From Cryptomeria japonica (lineage: Eukaryota; Streptophyta; Pinopsida; Cupressales; Cupressaceae): a stretch of DNA of 64,000 nucleotides. The notes under the pieces were generated by a model that saw only the letters and a list, made by a program, of their open reading frames with translations, was not told where the DNA came from and made no database searches. A program made the translations under genes and the position numbers. Below are positions 11,455-24,329 of the stretch, in pieces (the first letter of the stretch is position 1; the number at the start of each line of letters is the position of its first letter). The stretch spans positions 266,667,425 through 266,731,424 of the forward strand of contig NC_081415.1 of assembly GCF_030272615.1 (NCBI RefSeq). Reading direction: 5' to 3'.

Positions 11455-13613
11455 GCTTTAAAAAAACAAGGTTTTACCTAAGGCAAGCCCCTATTCTCAA
11501 CCCATTTCCCTTCTTGGTACAGGAGCACCTCAAAGAAAAAATGAATATATGAAGACTAGAAGGACCAAAGATGGAGTTCAATGAGTCAATAATGACATAT
11601 TGAAGCCAATAATGGCATGTAATGTTGATAATTTCAATATAGGAGTCAAAAGTCCTAATGGTCCTGAAAGGACCATAGGACCAAATTATGCTTGTAATTG
11701 GGATATATAATGTAATGGATTGGCAAGGGTCTAGGAGGAGTCTAGGAGGGTTAAATAATGTTAATAGATCCCTTTATAAGATCCATCAATGGTTTTGAAT
11801 TAGTTAGCATAAGTTTTAATAAGTTGGAATTTCAAAACTTTGAATTCCAACGGTTAGGAGTTTTTTAAGAGGAAAATTGCTTGTTTTGGTGTTTAATCAC
11901 ATCCAAATTATTGGTAATTGGTTTGGGAGGTTAGGATAGGTTATTACAAAGCCTTTTAATTGAATTTTGGTTTATTTAGATGGTAGTGTACGGAAGTGTA
12001 TGGACTGCTATAGTAAAAGCAATAAAAGTTCAAATTTCTTGCAATTTCTTGTGATGTTTGTAAGCTCTTTTGTTAGATCAGATTAAATAATCATAATTGA
12101 TGAAGTAGGAATTTATTTTAAGTGTTTTTATGATCTTAGAAGTGATCTTTAGGGTTTGAATAATCTGATTTATCATTTTATTGCTGACTAGGTGTAGGGT
12201 TTTGGGTATTTCCTTAACTCGGTTTTGGTTTCAACCATGGAACTCGGTCCATTCTATGAACGAATTACCGATTCTCATGGAATGAACCTATTATATCATG
12301 TATCATATGGTACTAACATAAAATGTGCAAGGAGATTGAAAGTTGCAGGGATATCCCGTGAGTTTGGTGGAGTTGAGAGTCTTGGAATGGTAGCTAACTT
12401 GTAGAAGTAGAAGATATACCTTAAGGAGGTAGTGATTTTATTTGAAAGAGTGTTATGGGATGGTAAATTCATGGTGCATAACAAGTGGTAATCTCTGGAA
12501 GTGAGTTTTGGGGTTTGAACAAGGAGGCTTAGTTTTTAAGCCATTTAAAGGAGGGTTTTGTGGATAGGCTATCAAATGAGAACATAGGAGAAAAAACATT
12601 TGAAAATATTTTTATTTTAAACCTAACTCAATAATTTTTTGAGGTTTGGGACTTAGAAGTGAAGTTATTGAAGGGGTTCCTTTGTAAAAGTGGCCTAATT
12701 AGGCCTAAATGTGTAGTAGTAGGGTATTGGTCCTTGCAGTTGGTCTAAAGGAACAATATCTTATTTTTACATATGCTAAATAAATTCCAAAAGGGTATCA
12801 GGAAACGTAAAGTTTTTGTCAAGTGGTTTTGAAAAAGTTGGAGAAAAGTGTCAATTACTTGCTGAACAGGGCTACTAGGAGTTGGCTTGTCCAGTTAGTC
12901 AGGTAAAGGGTTTATAAATGAACCAATTGAATAGGCAAGTATAAACTATTGGGAAATGTTGAATAGGGCATGATGAGACCCTAGAATGTGTAGGATTGAA
13001 CCTTTGAAATTGGGAGCCAAGTTTGAGTACCTTGGTGAAGCATAGTGAAGCAAGGAGGTTACAAAACCTTGTAGGTTGAAACTCATAGTTGATTGAATCC
13101 TTTTAGTTTATGATTATTTGTTTGAGAGGACCAGATACCTTTGCATCACTTCTCTAGTGTTTGCAGGAATATGTGCAAATTTACGATCTTCAGAATTGGC
13201 TTTACTTATAGTGACAAACATATTCCCCTTTGGATGAAGAAAATTGGGGAGGAGAGGTGTGATGGGCCTATCGGTATTGACACTTTAGTAGCTCCTTCTG
13301 GGAACATATCCAAATACATTTACATTCCTCAAATCTAGATTTGTGGCTTGATCCAACAACTATAGCTTGTTGTTCATGTGTTATTACTTCAATTCCAACA
13401 TATTTACCCTAATTTTAACATTTTATAATTCAACTTAAAAGAGGGAAATCAATTCAAATCTAGTAAATCCAATAGAATTCTCAACTCTATTATTTCTAAT
13501 TTGTGGCTAGATCTATCAGGTTTACCCCCCTTTAATGTAATGGTCCCTAAGTCTAAATATTAGCGGTTTTCATATATCACATTATGAAAACCCTAATATT
13601 TTTTACCATTACA
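11455..13613 (+). repeat. Right LTR of gypsy relic (about 2.16 kb)
   Basis: Starts near the segment containing CTAAGGCAAGCCCCTATTC (about 11478) and ends CCATTACA at 13613. The last 450 bp match 7550-8014. The middle 1.6 kb has no counterpart in the left LTR and contains no ORF of note. The start position is approximate. Confidence 0.65.
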
Positions 13614-14765
13614 AAAAGTAAAAAAAATTACTATTTATGATAAGATTTATCTAAATCGTAATCTTACACATCATAACTTGTGCTTGTGAGCTCCATTTTT
13701 AGTGCCATTTGTTGCATTTTAATCATTATTAATCTCTCATTCCTACCAAGTGTTTTTGACATCATGTTGATTTTGTAAATGACCCTATGAAAATAATTTG
13801 TCATCATTCCTTTCACAATTCGATGTGGTATACATGATACTCTATTTCTACCTCCATAAGAAGCAAGAAAAAATAGGGGGCATATATATAACCCTTGAAT
13901 TTCATCACTCTTAGAAGTATTCTTAATGATTTTGATTTTACTAATATTGTGTATGCTAAATTGAAACCTATTTTGCAAACCCTAACAACTCAACCACTAG
14001 TCTAGATCTACAAAAATAAATCCAACAACACCAATGGAGTACTCTATCATGCATGCAAACAACATAGAATGAACCAAATATAATTTCACATAAAAAATAG
14101 GCTTGTCTCTATTGTTCTCCTATTTTTCAAGATATTGTATAGATGATGGATGCTCTCAACTATGTTGCACATGCACAATAGGTCATGAAAGAATGGAGTG
14201 TGGTTGCTTGATAAGGTAAGTTATTGCAATGTGGTGATGTATGCTAGAGAGATTTTGGCATAATGTGGGTACTCTCAGTGATTGCTTGATGTAGGAATGG
14301 GATGGAATAAACCTCTTTGATATAAATCACCATAAGGATGGAGAGCTTAGAGTAAAAGGTTAATAGATAAATGACCATGATCACATAGTTAGAAGAGAAT
14401 CCATAGGATTTAAGGGTAGGTAGAGATAAAAGGATGAGATTAAGTAGTAGGTAATAGTGAATAACACTAAGAGACTAATTTGAAATGGAGAGATATGATT
14501 AAGTTGTGGATTGACTTTTTAGTCCAATTAATATGGATATTGGAGAAAGGACAAAGTGAATGAACAAGATTATGACACTTGTCACATGCCTACGAATTTA
14601 CATTATGATCCATGTGAGCAAGTTGGAGGTCTAGGATTAGGAAGAAAAGGATAATGAATGAATGAATTAAAAAATATTTATTTAATTAATAGAGGAAAAG
14701 GTGGGGCTAGGATAACTAAATAAATTAAATATTTATTTAATTTTAGAAAGAAAAGGATAATGAAT
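13614..14765. other. Noncoding spacer with an old gypsy internal fragment
   Basis: No gene seen. Around 13800-13910 it shares phrases with 50390-50480 (CACAATTCGA..TGGTA.ACATGATAC, then a GGGGCATATA stretch and GAATTTCATCAC). In the second place that sequence lies just upstream of a gypsy 3' LTR. This is probably the 3' internal end of a related element. The AT-rich run 14640-14765 leads into the next LTR. Confidence 0.5.
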
Positions 14766-16375
14766 TTGTACACCCTTAACGGGTGGTACATTTCAATGCT
14801 TAGGTTATCATCTGCCTTAGTGAGTTTGAATCCTACATTTCAGTTCCTCCTTAATCATTTAATTAATTAATTTAATTTAATTTAAGGCCTTATTCCATCT
14901 CTCTACACATCATAAAATTGGGCCCTTTTACATTAAGTGTGCCCCTTTTATTTTATTCTGCCAATAAATCATTTCATCAAAAACCCTAATTATGTCTTAT
15001 TTGGACCTTCAAGGCCCGATTTCGCATATCTAGACATCTCAAATTCCCATATACTCTTGGAATTTTCTCTAAAATAACAATATCTTGCTTCCTTGAAAAT
15101 TTGGCGAAAAGTTGGTTGAAGTGTGTATTCGGAATAGGTAGCTACCTACCTAGTCTTGACTTTTTCTCCTAGAATTTCAGGAGCATGTTTTGGCGGTATT
15201 TTAATATTCAAATCCAAGAGATTGGTGGAAAATATTATTTCTAGGTTGGCCTATGACTCAAAACAAAGTTAGGGTCTCCTACATAAAGCCTTCCTTTCCT
15301 CATTTGAAGGATCTAAGAACTAGTGATTGAAGGAGCCTCTTGTGAAGTGAAAGTGCAGGTTATATGAAGTCTACAACAACAAATCAAGAATTCATCAAGT
15401 CTACATCAATAATTTTTGACAACCATTAGGATTTTTGAAGACATTGAATAATAATAGATCACCGACTATTGATTGGCCTGTACCTCTCCCTTAGGGTTTG
15501 GTATGGTCTCATGTTATTTTCATGTCTTTGCATGAGCTTCATTTTCAGATTTACATTCATGCTTTAGATCTCTTAGTTCATTTGTGATTTGAAGCATTTG
15601 CATTCACATTTACAAGCATTTAGGGTTTTGTCTCCAAAGCGTAGGGTAGAACTCTAGATTCTTTATCACTCTCATTTAGGATCTTTCATACACACACATT
15701 TTTAGTACATTATCAACTATTTGTGGAGGTGGAAACCACGAAAAAAAGAGGTTTTACTACGTAAAAATCCTATATAGCCACCTAGATACCCTCTTTCAAG
15801 TTGCAGGTGCTTGTATAGGAATTTGACAGATGCACGATTTTTGGGACCGACGAAAGACATAGATATAGTCTCAGTGCTAGAATTTGGTCTAAGATTACAG
15901 AGACCAAGGTGTGGCACCCTAGTCCCCAAGATTTTATAGCTTTCTATGCCAGATTTGCATCTAAGACCCTTAGGACCTCAGATCTAGAGTTCTAGCTTTC
16001 TATCAGCACAGGGACCAAGGTGCCTAATGCCTTGGTCTTGCCCAATCTGCATCATTTTTCAGCAATAGGTGCACCTCCAAGTCCATTTTCCAGTCCTGCT
16101 TTTAGTACCTCAATTTCAATTTAGATAGAATCTGCAATTTTAGTTTTCGTGTGCTTTGTTTCTCATCTCCTACCATAGTTGATTGTGACATCGTATTTTT
16201 CATATCTACTCTTCATTACAAATAAGGAATAGAAACTTTAAGAGATATTTCTTGACTCTCTCTTCTCTACAAGAATTAGTCAAAGTGGGATATCTCCCTA
16301 GGCTCTTTCATATTCCATTGTGTGTACATTAGAGTGGGATTGGTCTTAGTTACTTGGTTCCATTTTTATGGTCCA
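14766..16375 (+). repeat. Gypsy J LTR, copy 1
   Basis: Long repeat matching 50685-52354 along nearly its whole length (shared blocks TTGTACACCCTTAAC, AAATTGGGCCCTTTTACATT, CATATCTAGACATCTCAAAT, GGTAGCTACCTAC, TCTCCTACATAAAGCC). It ends GGTCCA directly before a primer-site-like TTTTGGTGAACC. A conserved CCTATATAG near 15770 is at a plausible TATA position. The first few bases present in copy 2 (TGTAGTG) are missing or altered here. By eye the two copies differ by several percent. Confidence 0.8.
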
Positions 16376-16377
16376 CA

Positions 16378-16394
16378 TTTTGGTGAACCTGACG
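16378..16394 (+). promoter_or_regulatory. Candidate primer-binding site, gypsy J
   Basis: TTTTGGTGAACCTGACG begins two bases after LTR copy 1. Position and TGG start fit a gypsy primer site. I do not assign the tRNA. Confidence 0.55.
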
Positions 16395-16492
16395 TGAACC
16401 CATGCTTCTTTGAATTTGCATTTTCTAGTTATTCTTTTCATTCAAAAACATAAAAAATTCAAAAAAAAAGACAGTGTATATTGTACCATTAC
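16395..16492. other. Short gypsy leader, then jump into integrase-3' repeat
   Basis: AT-rich leader with an A-rich run at 16450-16470. At about 16490 the sequence switches abruptly to the tandem segment, which begins at the C-terminal codons of an integrase. The whole gag-protease-RT part of the element is therefore absent here. Confidence 0.6.
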
Positions 16493-18885
16493 ACCTCTTA
16501 AGGAGCCCATAAATGCTATGCATCTTCGTAGATATTATACCTAATCTTTTTCTTCCTTTTCTTTTCCTTTCTTCTCTTTTTACCAAAACTGTATGAAATG
16601 GTAGAATGTCTTCATTAAAGCATGTAGTATTAAATTATTAACATTTTATCTATATTGCTTCATTCTTGACAACCATGTTTTCAATTTATGGTTGTCTTGA
16701 GTTCATTATGTAAATTTTTAGGAATTTACATTCTTATGTGCTATTTTAGCATACACTTTTCTTCATGTGTTTGGAGTTAGGATACATCATGTTGTGTTTA
16801 ATTAAACCCCTTAATTAGATCACATTAGTTATGTAGTCCTTAACTTAAACACATTTCTTTACACCATCAATGTTGTATCTAATTAAATAACTAATTATTT
16901 AATTAGATCACATGTGTATAAATTTAATCATGAGGTATTGAGAAATTAATCAAATGAGAATTAGATTAGACATACATGTACATTTCCAAATTTGTTTTTG
17001 AAAATTAAAAGAACACATTTGAATATGGTAATTCTCAAGATTTGGAATTCCTTCCACTTTGATCTCTGACAATGGGACTTCATTCAAGAATAAAGATGTG
17101 AAGAAATTTCTTGAGAATTACCATATTCAACATCACTTTTCCATACCTTATTATCCTCAATCTAATAGCCAAGATGAGTCCTCTAAAAAAATCCTTGAAC
17201 AAATTCTTCACAAGACTCTTAAAAAATATGGTAAGGATTGGTACACCCAATTGACCTATGCCCTTTGAGCCTATCAAACAAGTGTGCGCATAGCTACGGG
17301 TACTACTCCCTACAATCTTGTTTATGGTGCTGACACTATTATTCCTTTAGAGTTAGAGATTCCCTAGCTGAGAATTTCTCTTAAGGGTATAGTCGACGAT
17401 GATTTTTATCGAGAACACCCATAACAACTTGAAATGCTTGATGAACGATGCATAAATGCTCTTGAGCATATCCAAGCATATCACAAATCCTTGCAACGAA
17501 GTTACAATGATAAGGTTATTCAACGTTCCTTCTTAATGGGTGACCTAGTGCTTTATGAGAATCAGTGTAACATGAATGCCTTACTTGAAGAAAGAGGAAA
17601 ATTTAGCCCGAATTGGCTAGCACCATATATCATCGCTAAAGTCTACAGGTCAGGTGCCTACAAAATAGCAGATGTGGAAGGTATACCTCTTAAGGAGCCC
17701 ATAAATGCTATGCATCTTCATAGATATTATACCTAATCTTTTTCTTCCTTTTCTTTTTCTTTCTTCTCTTTTTACCAAAATTATATGATATGGCAGAATG
17801 TTTTCATTAAAGCATGTAGTATTAAATTATTAACATTTTATCTATATTGCTTCATTCTTGACAAACATGTTTTCAATTTTTGGTTGTCTTGAGTTCATTA
17901 TGTAAATTTTTAGGAATTTACATTCTTATGTGCTATTTTATCATGCAATTTTCTTCATGTGTTTGGAGTTAGGATACATCATGTTGTGTTTAATTAAAAC
18001 CCTTAATTAGATCACATTAGTTATGTAGTCCTTAACTTAAACACATTTCTTTACATCATCAATTTTGTATCTAATTATTTAATTAGATCATATATGTATA
18101 AATTTAATCATGAGGTATTGAGAAATTAATCAAATGATAATTAGATTAGACATACATGTACATTTCCAAATTTGTTTTTGCAAATTAAAAGAACACATTT
18201 GAATATGGTAATTCTCAAGATTTGGATTTCCTTCCACTTTGATCTCTGACAATGGGAATTCATTCAAGAATAAAGATGTGAAGAAATTTCTTGAGAATTA
18301 CCATATTCAACATCACTTTTCCATACCTTATTATCCTGAATCTAATAGCCAAGATAAGTCCTCTAAAAAAATCCTTGAACAAATTCTTCACAAGACTATA
18401 AAAAAATGTGGTAAGGATTGGCACACCCAGTTGACCTATGCCCTTTGAGCCTATCAAACAAGTGTACACATAGGTACGTGTACTACTCCCTACAATCTTG
18501 TTTATGGTGCTAACACTATTATTCATTTAGAGTTAGAGATTCCTTCACTGAGAATTTCTCTTAAGGGTATAATCGGCGATGATTTTTATCGAGAACAACA
18601 CCCACAAATTGAAATGCTTGATGAATGATGCATAAATTCTCTTGAGCATATCCAAGCATATCACAAATCCTTTCAATGAAGTTACAATGATAAGGTTATT
18701 CAACATTCCTTCTTAGTGGGCGACCTCGTGCTTTATGAGAATCAACGTAACATGAATGCCTTACCTGAAGAAAGAGGAAAATTTAGCCCGAATCGGCTAG
18801 AACCATATATCATCACTGAAGTCTATGGGTCAGGTGCCTACAAAATAGTAGATGTGGAAGGCACACCTCTTAAGGAACCCATAAA
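16493..18885 (+). repeat. Tandem 1.2-kb repeats carrying gypsy integrase
   Basis: Unit 1 is 16493-17684 (1192 bp), unit 2 is 17685-18864 (1180 bp), and unit 3 starts at 18865. Unit 3 is split by element B and resumes at 26896, ending near 27401. Each unit starts ACCTCTTAAGGA and runs through CCCATAAATGCTATGCATC, a noncoding 550-bp stretch (CTTTTTCTTCC..., TTTGGAGTTAGGATACATC...), then an integrase fragment. Units 1 and 2 are nearly colinear, with small indels such as TAAATAACTAATTATT near 16885. Confidence 0.9.
17042..17736 (+). pseudogene. Gypsy integrase C-terminal half, copy 1
   Basis: Partial Ty3/gypsy integrase. It begins inside the catalytic core at FGIPSTLISDNGTSFKN (the second catalytic Asp) and continues PYYPQSNSQDESSKKILEQ, where the Glu is the third catalytic residue. 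A stop (TGA at about 17266) interrupts AYQTSVRIATGTTPYNLVYG. Then comes the C-terminal part ending KEPINAMHLHRYYT (17736), with GDLVLYENQ and GKFSPNWLAPYIIAKV, the SH3-like C-terminal region of plant gypsy integrases. The N-terminal zinc domain and first Asp are missing because the unit starts part-way through the gene. Confidence 0.88.
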
Positions 18886-18900
18886 TGTTAGGCCCAATAT
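18222..18900 (+). pseudogene. Gypsy integrase C-terminal half, copy 2, cut by element B
   Basis: Second copy of the fragment at 17042-17736, with the same SDNG and QDKSSKKILEQ region and stops at similar places. Codons run through GKFSPNRLEPYIITEV to KEPIN. Element B is inserted after 18885, so the last codons (equivalent to MHLHRYY) are displaced to 26896. Translation past 18885 reads LTR sequence. Confidence 0.86.
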
Positions 18901-20075
18901 GGAAAGCTAATGTACTGAGAGGGGAGGGGTGAATCACTACTTCAAATCCTTTTATCAACAATATCTTGACAGTTATGCATAAACCAAAAGCTGTTGTAAC
19001 ATAACATAAAGCTAAAACAAATAAATAACAATCATACATGATTCACTCCATGACACATATTTTGGTTACACAGAAACTCTTGGTTAGAGAGAAAAAATGT
19101 GGTGGGGATGGCACCCACAACTTCACTACTGCAATAATAAAGAGTGCTCGGTTAGAGCTACATGTTTAGCTATTTCTGATAGCTTACCCTATTAGGAGTA
19201 TCAAGATCGTTAGATCTACCTTGCTAAAGGATTTTACAACACTTAAACTAAATGTTGCACTTGGTTAAAGGTTTTACAATTTATAGACTTTGTTAGAGTC
19301 TTTTACCCTGTTAAAGGTTTCTCTTACAACTTCAAAATATTACAATAAAATCTTTACAAATATTTGCAACTTTACATCTGAAATATTATATCAGATTCTA
19401 TGTGCTCAAAATGAGATTGCCTTCCTTATAGCATCCCTCGGTAACCCTTAAAGTAACTCAGTAAACCCTTCTGTTTCCTCTGTTCTTTGACTATTCTCTA
19501 AAATCCTTCTCGGTGACCTCTGTGTCTTTGTAACAGTCATAACACTCAGTGCTTTCTTATGTATCACAAATGTCTAGCTCCATACACCTCTATATCTCTC
19601 TCTCTGTCATACTTTTATCCTTAATCTATGCTATATAAATAGATCTCTTATGTCAGTGATCAGGTTCATTGCTTCGATCTTACAAACATGATTTATCGAA
19701 TGAATAACCATACAAAATATTTCATTGGTTAGATGACCTCAAAATCATACACAATCTTTAAGTACAATTTCCAATGTGATAATGGCTCTATGTTTCTCGA
19801 TCTTGTAACACATGTCCACATGTGTGTCTAGATTCACTAAATCTGGTAACACGTTTCACTCGGTGTATATCAACTCAGTGTATCATTATTTCTGCTCAGT
19901 AGACATGGAATGTTACTCGGTAGATAGCTCGGTGAATACTAGGCTCTATGACTACTTTCTTCTATAATCGACTGTTTTGTGCATACCGACTGAATGTTTC
20001 GGTAGTAGTAACTGACTAGAGTATATAGAATGACTTTGGATATAAAACAAATGGCAACTATAATAAGTAGTAACA
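18886..20075 (-). repeat. Element B 3' LTR (left)
   Basis: 1190 bp, nearly identical by eye to 25745-26895. The length difference of 39 bp is mostly one segment near 19815-19855 (CATGTCCACATGTGTGTC...) missing from the other LTR. The GA-rich U5 box is at 18917-18936. Confidence 0.95.
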
Positions 20076-20821
20076 ATCTCTCCTTTTGACATTAGTTGAG
20101 ATGTTTGACAAAACTACTTTCAAAGTCATAACTCAAAAATCTATATACTTACAAAATTTTGACAAAACTGACACCATATACTTTTCTCAATGAAATAGTA
20201 TATTTTAGATATACTCCGCTTATCAATATAATGTACAAAACTCTGATTTTGCATGCTCGGTGATCAATGTTTTGTGTTAACTGCTCGGTTCTCTGGTTTG
20301 TTCTCTGTTCCCTGTTAAAATTGACTCTGTATTTGAATACTTTGTTTTGCTCGGTATATATTCCCCCTGTATACTACATTCCCCTATAAACTTTGAATAT
20401 GATACTCACTCCCCCTTTTTGACAAACATCAAAACTTAGATACCATTTGGTGGTGGCAACTAGTCAAAAATGGATTTGTACTTTATCTTGGCATCGGTAA
20501 GGGTGGCAGAGAGGGCATCCTTAACACTTTCCATAAGTGAATTTTGAGCTGTAATGTCAACTAACAGTGAAATTAGTCCAGCTAAGGTGCTTCCCTCTTG
20601 TTGAGTGGATAGGGAGGTAGCTTTGTTGATCTATTCTTGGACGGATGAAAGATGAGGAAGGAATAATGTTTAAAGAGTCATTATGTCCATCCTTATCTTG
20701 TGCTCTTCATTCCTTAGTTCCAATTGTTGAGCCATGAGCTATTGTAGCTTGGTATAAAATTTTTGAATGGAATGTGGCTCAGTGGTCAACTTATTTGAGA
20801 GATCGATGATCTCTTTCTCAA
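20076..20821 (-). other. Element B 3' untranslated region and polypurine tract
   Basis: The bases next to the LTR read AAAAGGAGAGAT on the minus strand (20076-20087), a purine tract in the right place. The rest has patches of coding-like sequence (for example Gln/Leu-rich codons around 20560-20800) that may be the decayed C-terminus of ORF2, but no clear ORF. Confidence 0.6.
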
Positions 20822-23811
20822 TCACTTCAGTTTTATTTTTAATGTCCTTAATGAATAGAGAAAATGTATAGAGTTTCTAAAAAAAATAAAGAATGTGCTT
20901 GAGTTGAGGGGACAACTCAGCATAAATTTGACAAGTTTAACTTTGCCAATAGCAATAGCTTTCTGTACCTCTGCAATCATTTTAGCAGTGAGCTCCTTGT
21001 CTTTTAACTTGCTCAAATATTCAAATGCATCTACTCCAGATGTCTCTATCTTGGTTAGGAGTTCATCCAGTTGAATGTGGATGGCTGCATCTTGTGTTAC
21101 TATTGCTTCAGGTAGCATATCTATTAAGAGTGCTTTCACCTTCTAAAGTACATTATTTTTCTTTTGAATAGCCATTTGCTTCTGTTGTTCAGCTTTGGCT
21201 TTGCATAGTTCACCGAAGTCAATGAGTGCTTGCCCTTTTAATTTGGATATATCAACATTGGGCAACACTATTAGTTTTGACAAATCTAATTTGAAACTAT
21301 GCTTTTTCATCTTCTTTTCTTTACCTTTCACTGGTTGGACTAACATAATGGCTTGTGAGGCTTGTTGACCCTCGGTAGGTTGCTCAGTAGAGGCAACACT
21401 TTGGTCAGTTCCTTTAACCTCTGTAGTGTCCTTTGGTGTCTCCTTTGGTGCTTCAGTGCTTGGGGTTTCAGATGTAATATTTTTAGTGCTAGATGGAGCT
21501 TGAGAGGTCTATTCATGAGAAGTAGCTTCTCCTACTGTTGACTTGTGACCTTTTGTGCCATGCTCCATAACCTGAGGGGCCTTAGTTGAAATAGGCTGAT
21601 TGACCAGAGGATAGGGCTGAACTTGCTCCAAAACAAATTCATTGGATAAAAGTTGGGCATAAGCATTTCATTCTATCATTTCCTGTTCAGGTGCCTTGGT
21701 ATCCATGATATCCTCATCAACTTGTATGGTGTCAGCAGGGTCTTGCTCGGTGATATCAGGATCTTGCTCGGTGACATCAATTATTTCAACTTCGGCTTGC
21801 ACACCAGCATTCTTGATTCAAAATATTTCCTACCATTTTTCTTTGGTCTCATTCTCTACATCCAAGTAAAGGCCATTCATCAATTTCAAGGCTCTTTGCT
21901 TGACTAGGAATGTTGTGTGGCAGTTTTTCAGATGTTCGGTGATCTCATCTACCAACATGTCTGGGAAAAGATGTACCAAACTTCTTTCTCTAATTCCATT
22001 GCATACTTCCACCTATTATCAATATGCAAATATAATTCATTTGGAAGATATTTACATACTTCTAGTGGGACCAAGCGGAATTTCAGAAGTGTGCAAATGG
22101 CAACTTCTTCTATTTGTCTCTTTTAATCATCAGATCTAGATTCATATTTTACATATCTGAATGATCCAAATCCACCATATTGCTTCATATTAGTACAAAA
22201 ATTGTCAACACTATGTACATTTACCTTTTTTCTCTTGACAATCTGGAATTTACTTGCATCTTTAGTTTCGGTGTCACTAGACTCTTTAGTCAAAATGAGT
22301 CTCCGAGTAGATTTCTTGTAAGTTTTTGTTACCTTGGGTGCGGCAACACTCTTTGTTTTCTTACTCGGTGATGCTGTAGATGCTCTTGTGTTAGGTCGCT
22401 TTGCTGGAGGAGTCGGTGATACCTTTGATGTATCCTATTTCTTTCTTTTCAAAACTTTCCCTTTAGGCAATTTGGTGCTCAGTGTTATAGCCACCTCTTG
22501 GGCTTCAGATTCCTCTTCGGTGATGGCCATAGTGCCCTTGATAGGTGTGGAGGAAGAACCTTCTCCAAATTTCTCCGTTAATGTCTTGATCATTTTTGTT
22601 GCCTTCCTTGTAGCTTTGGGTACTACAATGCTCATTTTTACTTTTTCCTTCACTTCTTCATATGTTTCATACCTTAGCTCGGTAGCATGCCTTGGCAATG
22701 TCAGAAAAGCATCTATTTGCTGTTGTGTGATGTCAAAATCAATCTCGTAACCCATAGGTGGCAAAGATTGAGTTCTCGGTTCTACATCATTAACATAGCA
22801 GTAATCAGTGTCCACTTCAAAACATATGTCATCCTTGTATTTCTCTACTAACTTGGGTGGAATTCTATATCTGTTATGCATCTTCTCCTGAAACTTACTA
22901 AAATAATCATCCATAATATCATTAAAATTATCACCTAGCTTCTTGATGAAGTCATTGATTTGATGGGTGATTGGTCAGTGTAGCTCCCAAACAACTTTAC
23001 CAAATGATGGAAAGAATTTCTTAAAATAGAAAAACATGCATATTAATAGTGATCCAAACTTTAGTGTATTAGCCGAATTGTTCTTCTTTGGCTTCCTTAT
23101 GGTATTGAGATTCTCAAACAAGTTTCTCAACAATACCTCACATAGATCAATTTTCATGCCTTTCTTCACAAGTTTATATGCTAAGTCAACTGTAGCACAG
23201 GGTACACTATTTTCCCTTGCTGATTGGAAGAAACAATAACCTATTACTCTAACAACAAACTTTAGCTCTGCATCAATGGCATTGTTCAATTTTAGTCCCC
23301 TGCAATCAGATTCTACTTTGGTTAAACTGATCAATTCCTTCTGTGATATCATTTTCTAAGCTCGGGCATGATCATAAATAGGGTAATCAGTGATCAAATG
23401 AATGATTTCCTTGGTGATCTTAAACGGTTGCTCTTCTAGCCACATGAAGTCATCATGAACTCTGCTCAGAACAAACTTGACCCATTGGGGTTTGAAGACA
23501 TGGGGATAGGTTAGGGCTTTGGTCAATCCCTTGATTTTGATGTGTTCATATTTGCTATCCATTTTACCATCGGTACACAATTCATCATATGTGTCTTTGA
23601 TTTCAACATGACCTAGTTCTTCAACTCGACACTTAGTGAAGAATCTCACATCCTCGACTAATAAAACTCTATCCAGAATGAGTGAAAATGTAGTTTTGTC
23701 ATCCAGTTTAGATGCAATTTTGGGAGTTACAGAGTATTTCAGTGAGGGCTTTTCAATGTTCTCAACAACAACAACAGGATTCTGGATCTTAGGTGCCATT
23801 GTAGATTTCAA
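20822..23811 (-). pseudogene. Element B ORF2: large conserved protein of unknown function
   Basis: Start chosen at 23811 (MKSTMAPKIQN). One frame runs to about 22130 through stops at 23356 (TAG), 22975 (TGA) and 22435 (TAG). It then shifts near 21990. Regions in order: an N-terminal domain with KFVLSRVHDDFMWLEEQPF and EIIHLITDYP; a second conserved block VIGYCFFQSARENSVPC, KKGMKIDLCEVL, FFYFKKFFPSFGKVVWE; a third block FSKFQEKMHNRYRIPP and KYKDDICFEVDTD; then a Lys/Ser/Thr/Pro-rich linker; then NRWKYAMELEKE, RERSLVHLFPD and RALKLMNGLYLDVE; then a second charged stretch (21346-20940) ending in Leu/Glu-rich helices. All three N-terminal blocks and parts of the C-terminal half match element C ORF2. 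I recognise no enzymatic motif. It occupies the place of pol. Confidence 0.85.
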
Positions 23812-24329
23812 ATAAATACTAACAAAAGATCCTTAGGGTGTGAAGACTTTCAAATGACAGACGCTTTCTACTTAGCAAATAATAACAACTTGATATGATC
23901 AGTAAACTATCTTGATAATGCATTGTGATTGATGTAAATACCTTTGAATTTGCTTTGGAGGATGTTTGATCGCCTTTGATTCGCTTTGCTCTGCTTTCTT
24001 GAAAACTTGGTGAGTGAAAAATGACCGTGCAATAGCTTTAAGTATACATTATACCTCATTGGGCTTCATGCAGTTAGGTCAGAAAAGATTAAATGCACTC
24101 AGTATCACTACTTTTTATGCTTTTATCGAGTAGCCAGACTTCTTGCATTTATCGACTAGATAGACTTCCTGTCTTTACCGACTTGACTATTGCTAAAAAA
24201 GACTTAATAAAATTTCAAATTTCCTAATGCATCTTTATCTATGCAAATTTTTGAATTAAGTACATGATGAAATAGGAACTGTTAAGATTTGACCTTTGAA
24301 ATAATGCAGTCCCTTCATACCTTTACTGA

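Larger units (their letters stand above)
7487..13613 (+). mobile_element. Ty3/gypsy relic with gag and protease only
   Basis: Two related long blocks bracket a gag-protease region. The left block (about 7487-8014) and the right block (about 11455-13613) share CTAAGGCAAGCCCCTATTC, then a matching stretch from TCTAGT..GCA.GAATA through the terminal CCATTACA. After the left block comes TTTTGGTAAACTCGAC, similar to the primer-site region at 16378. No RT or integrase is visible between gag-protease and the right block, so the pol part is deleted or the element was pol-less. Outer boundaries are uncertain because I found no target duplication. Confidence 0.7.

Noticed and set aside
13664-13978. 104-codon minus-strand ORF
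   Set aside because: Not conserved in the related sequence at 50390-50480, which shares the DNA but not the frame.
21653-22750. Plus-strand ORFs of 60-138 codons
   Set aside because: Antisense shadows of element B ORF2. The minus strand aligns with element C ORF2.
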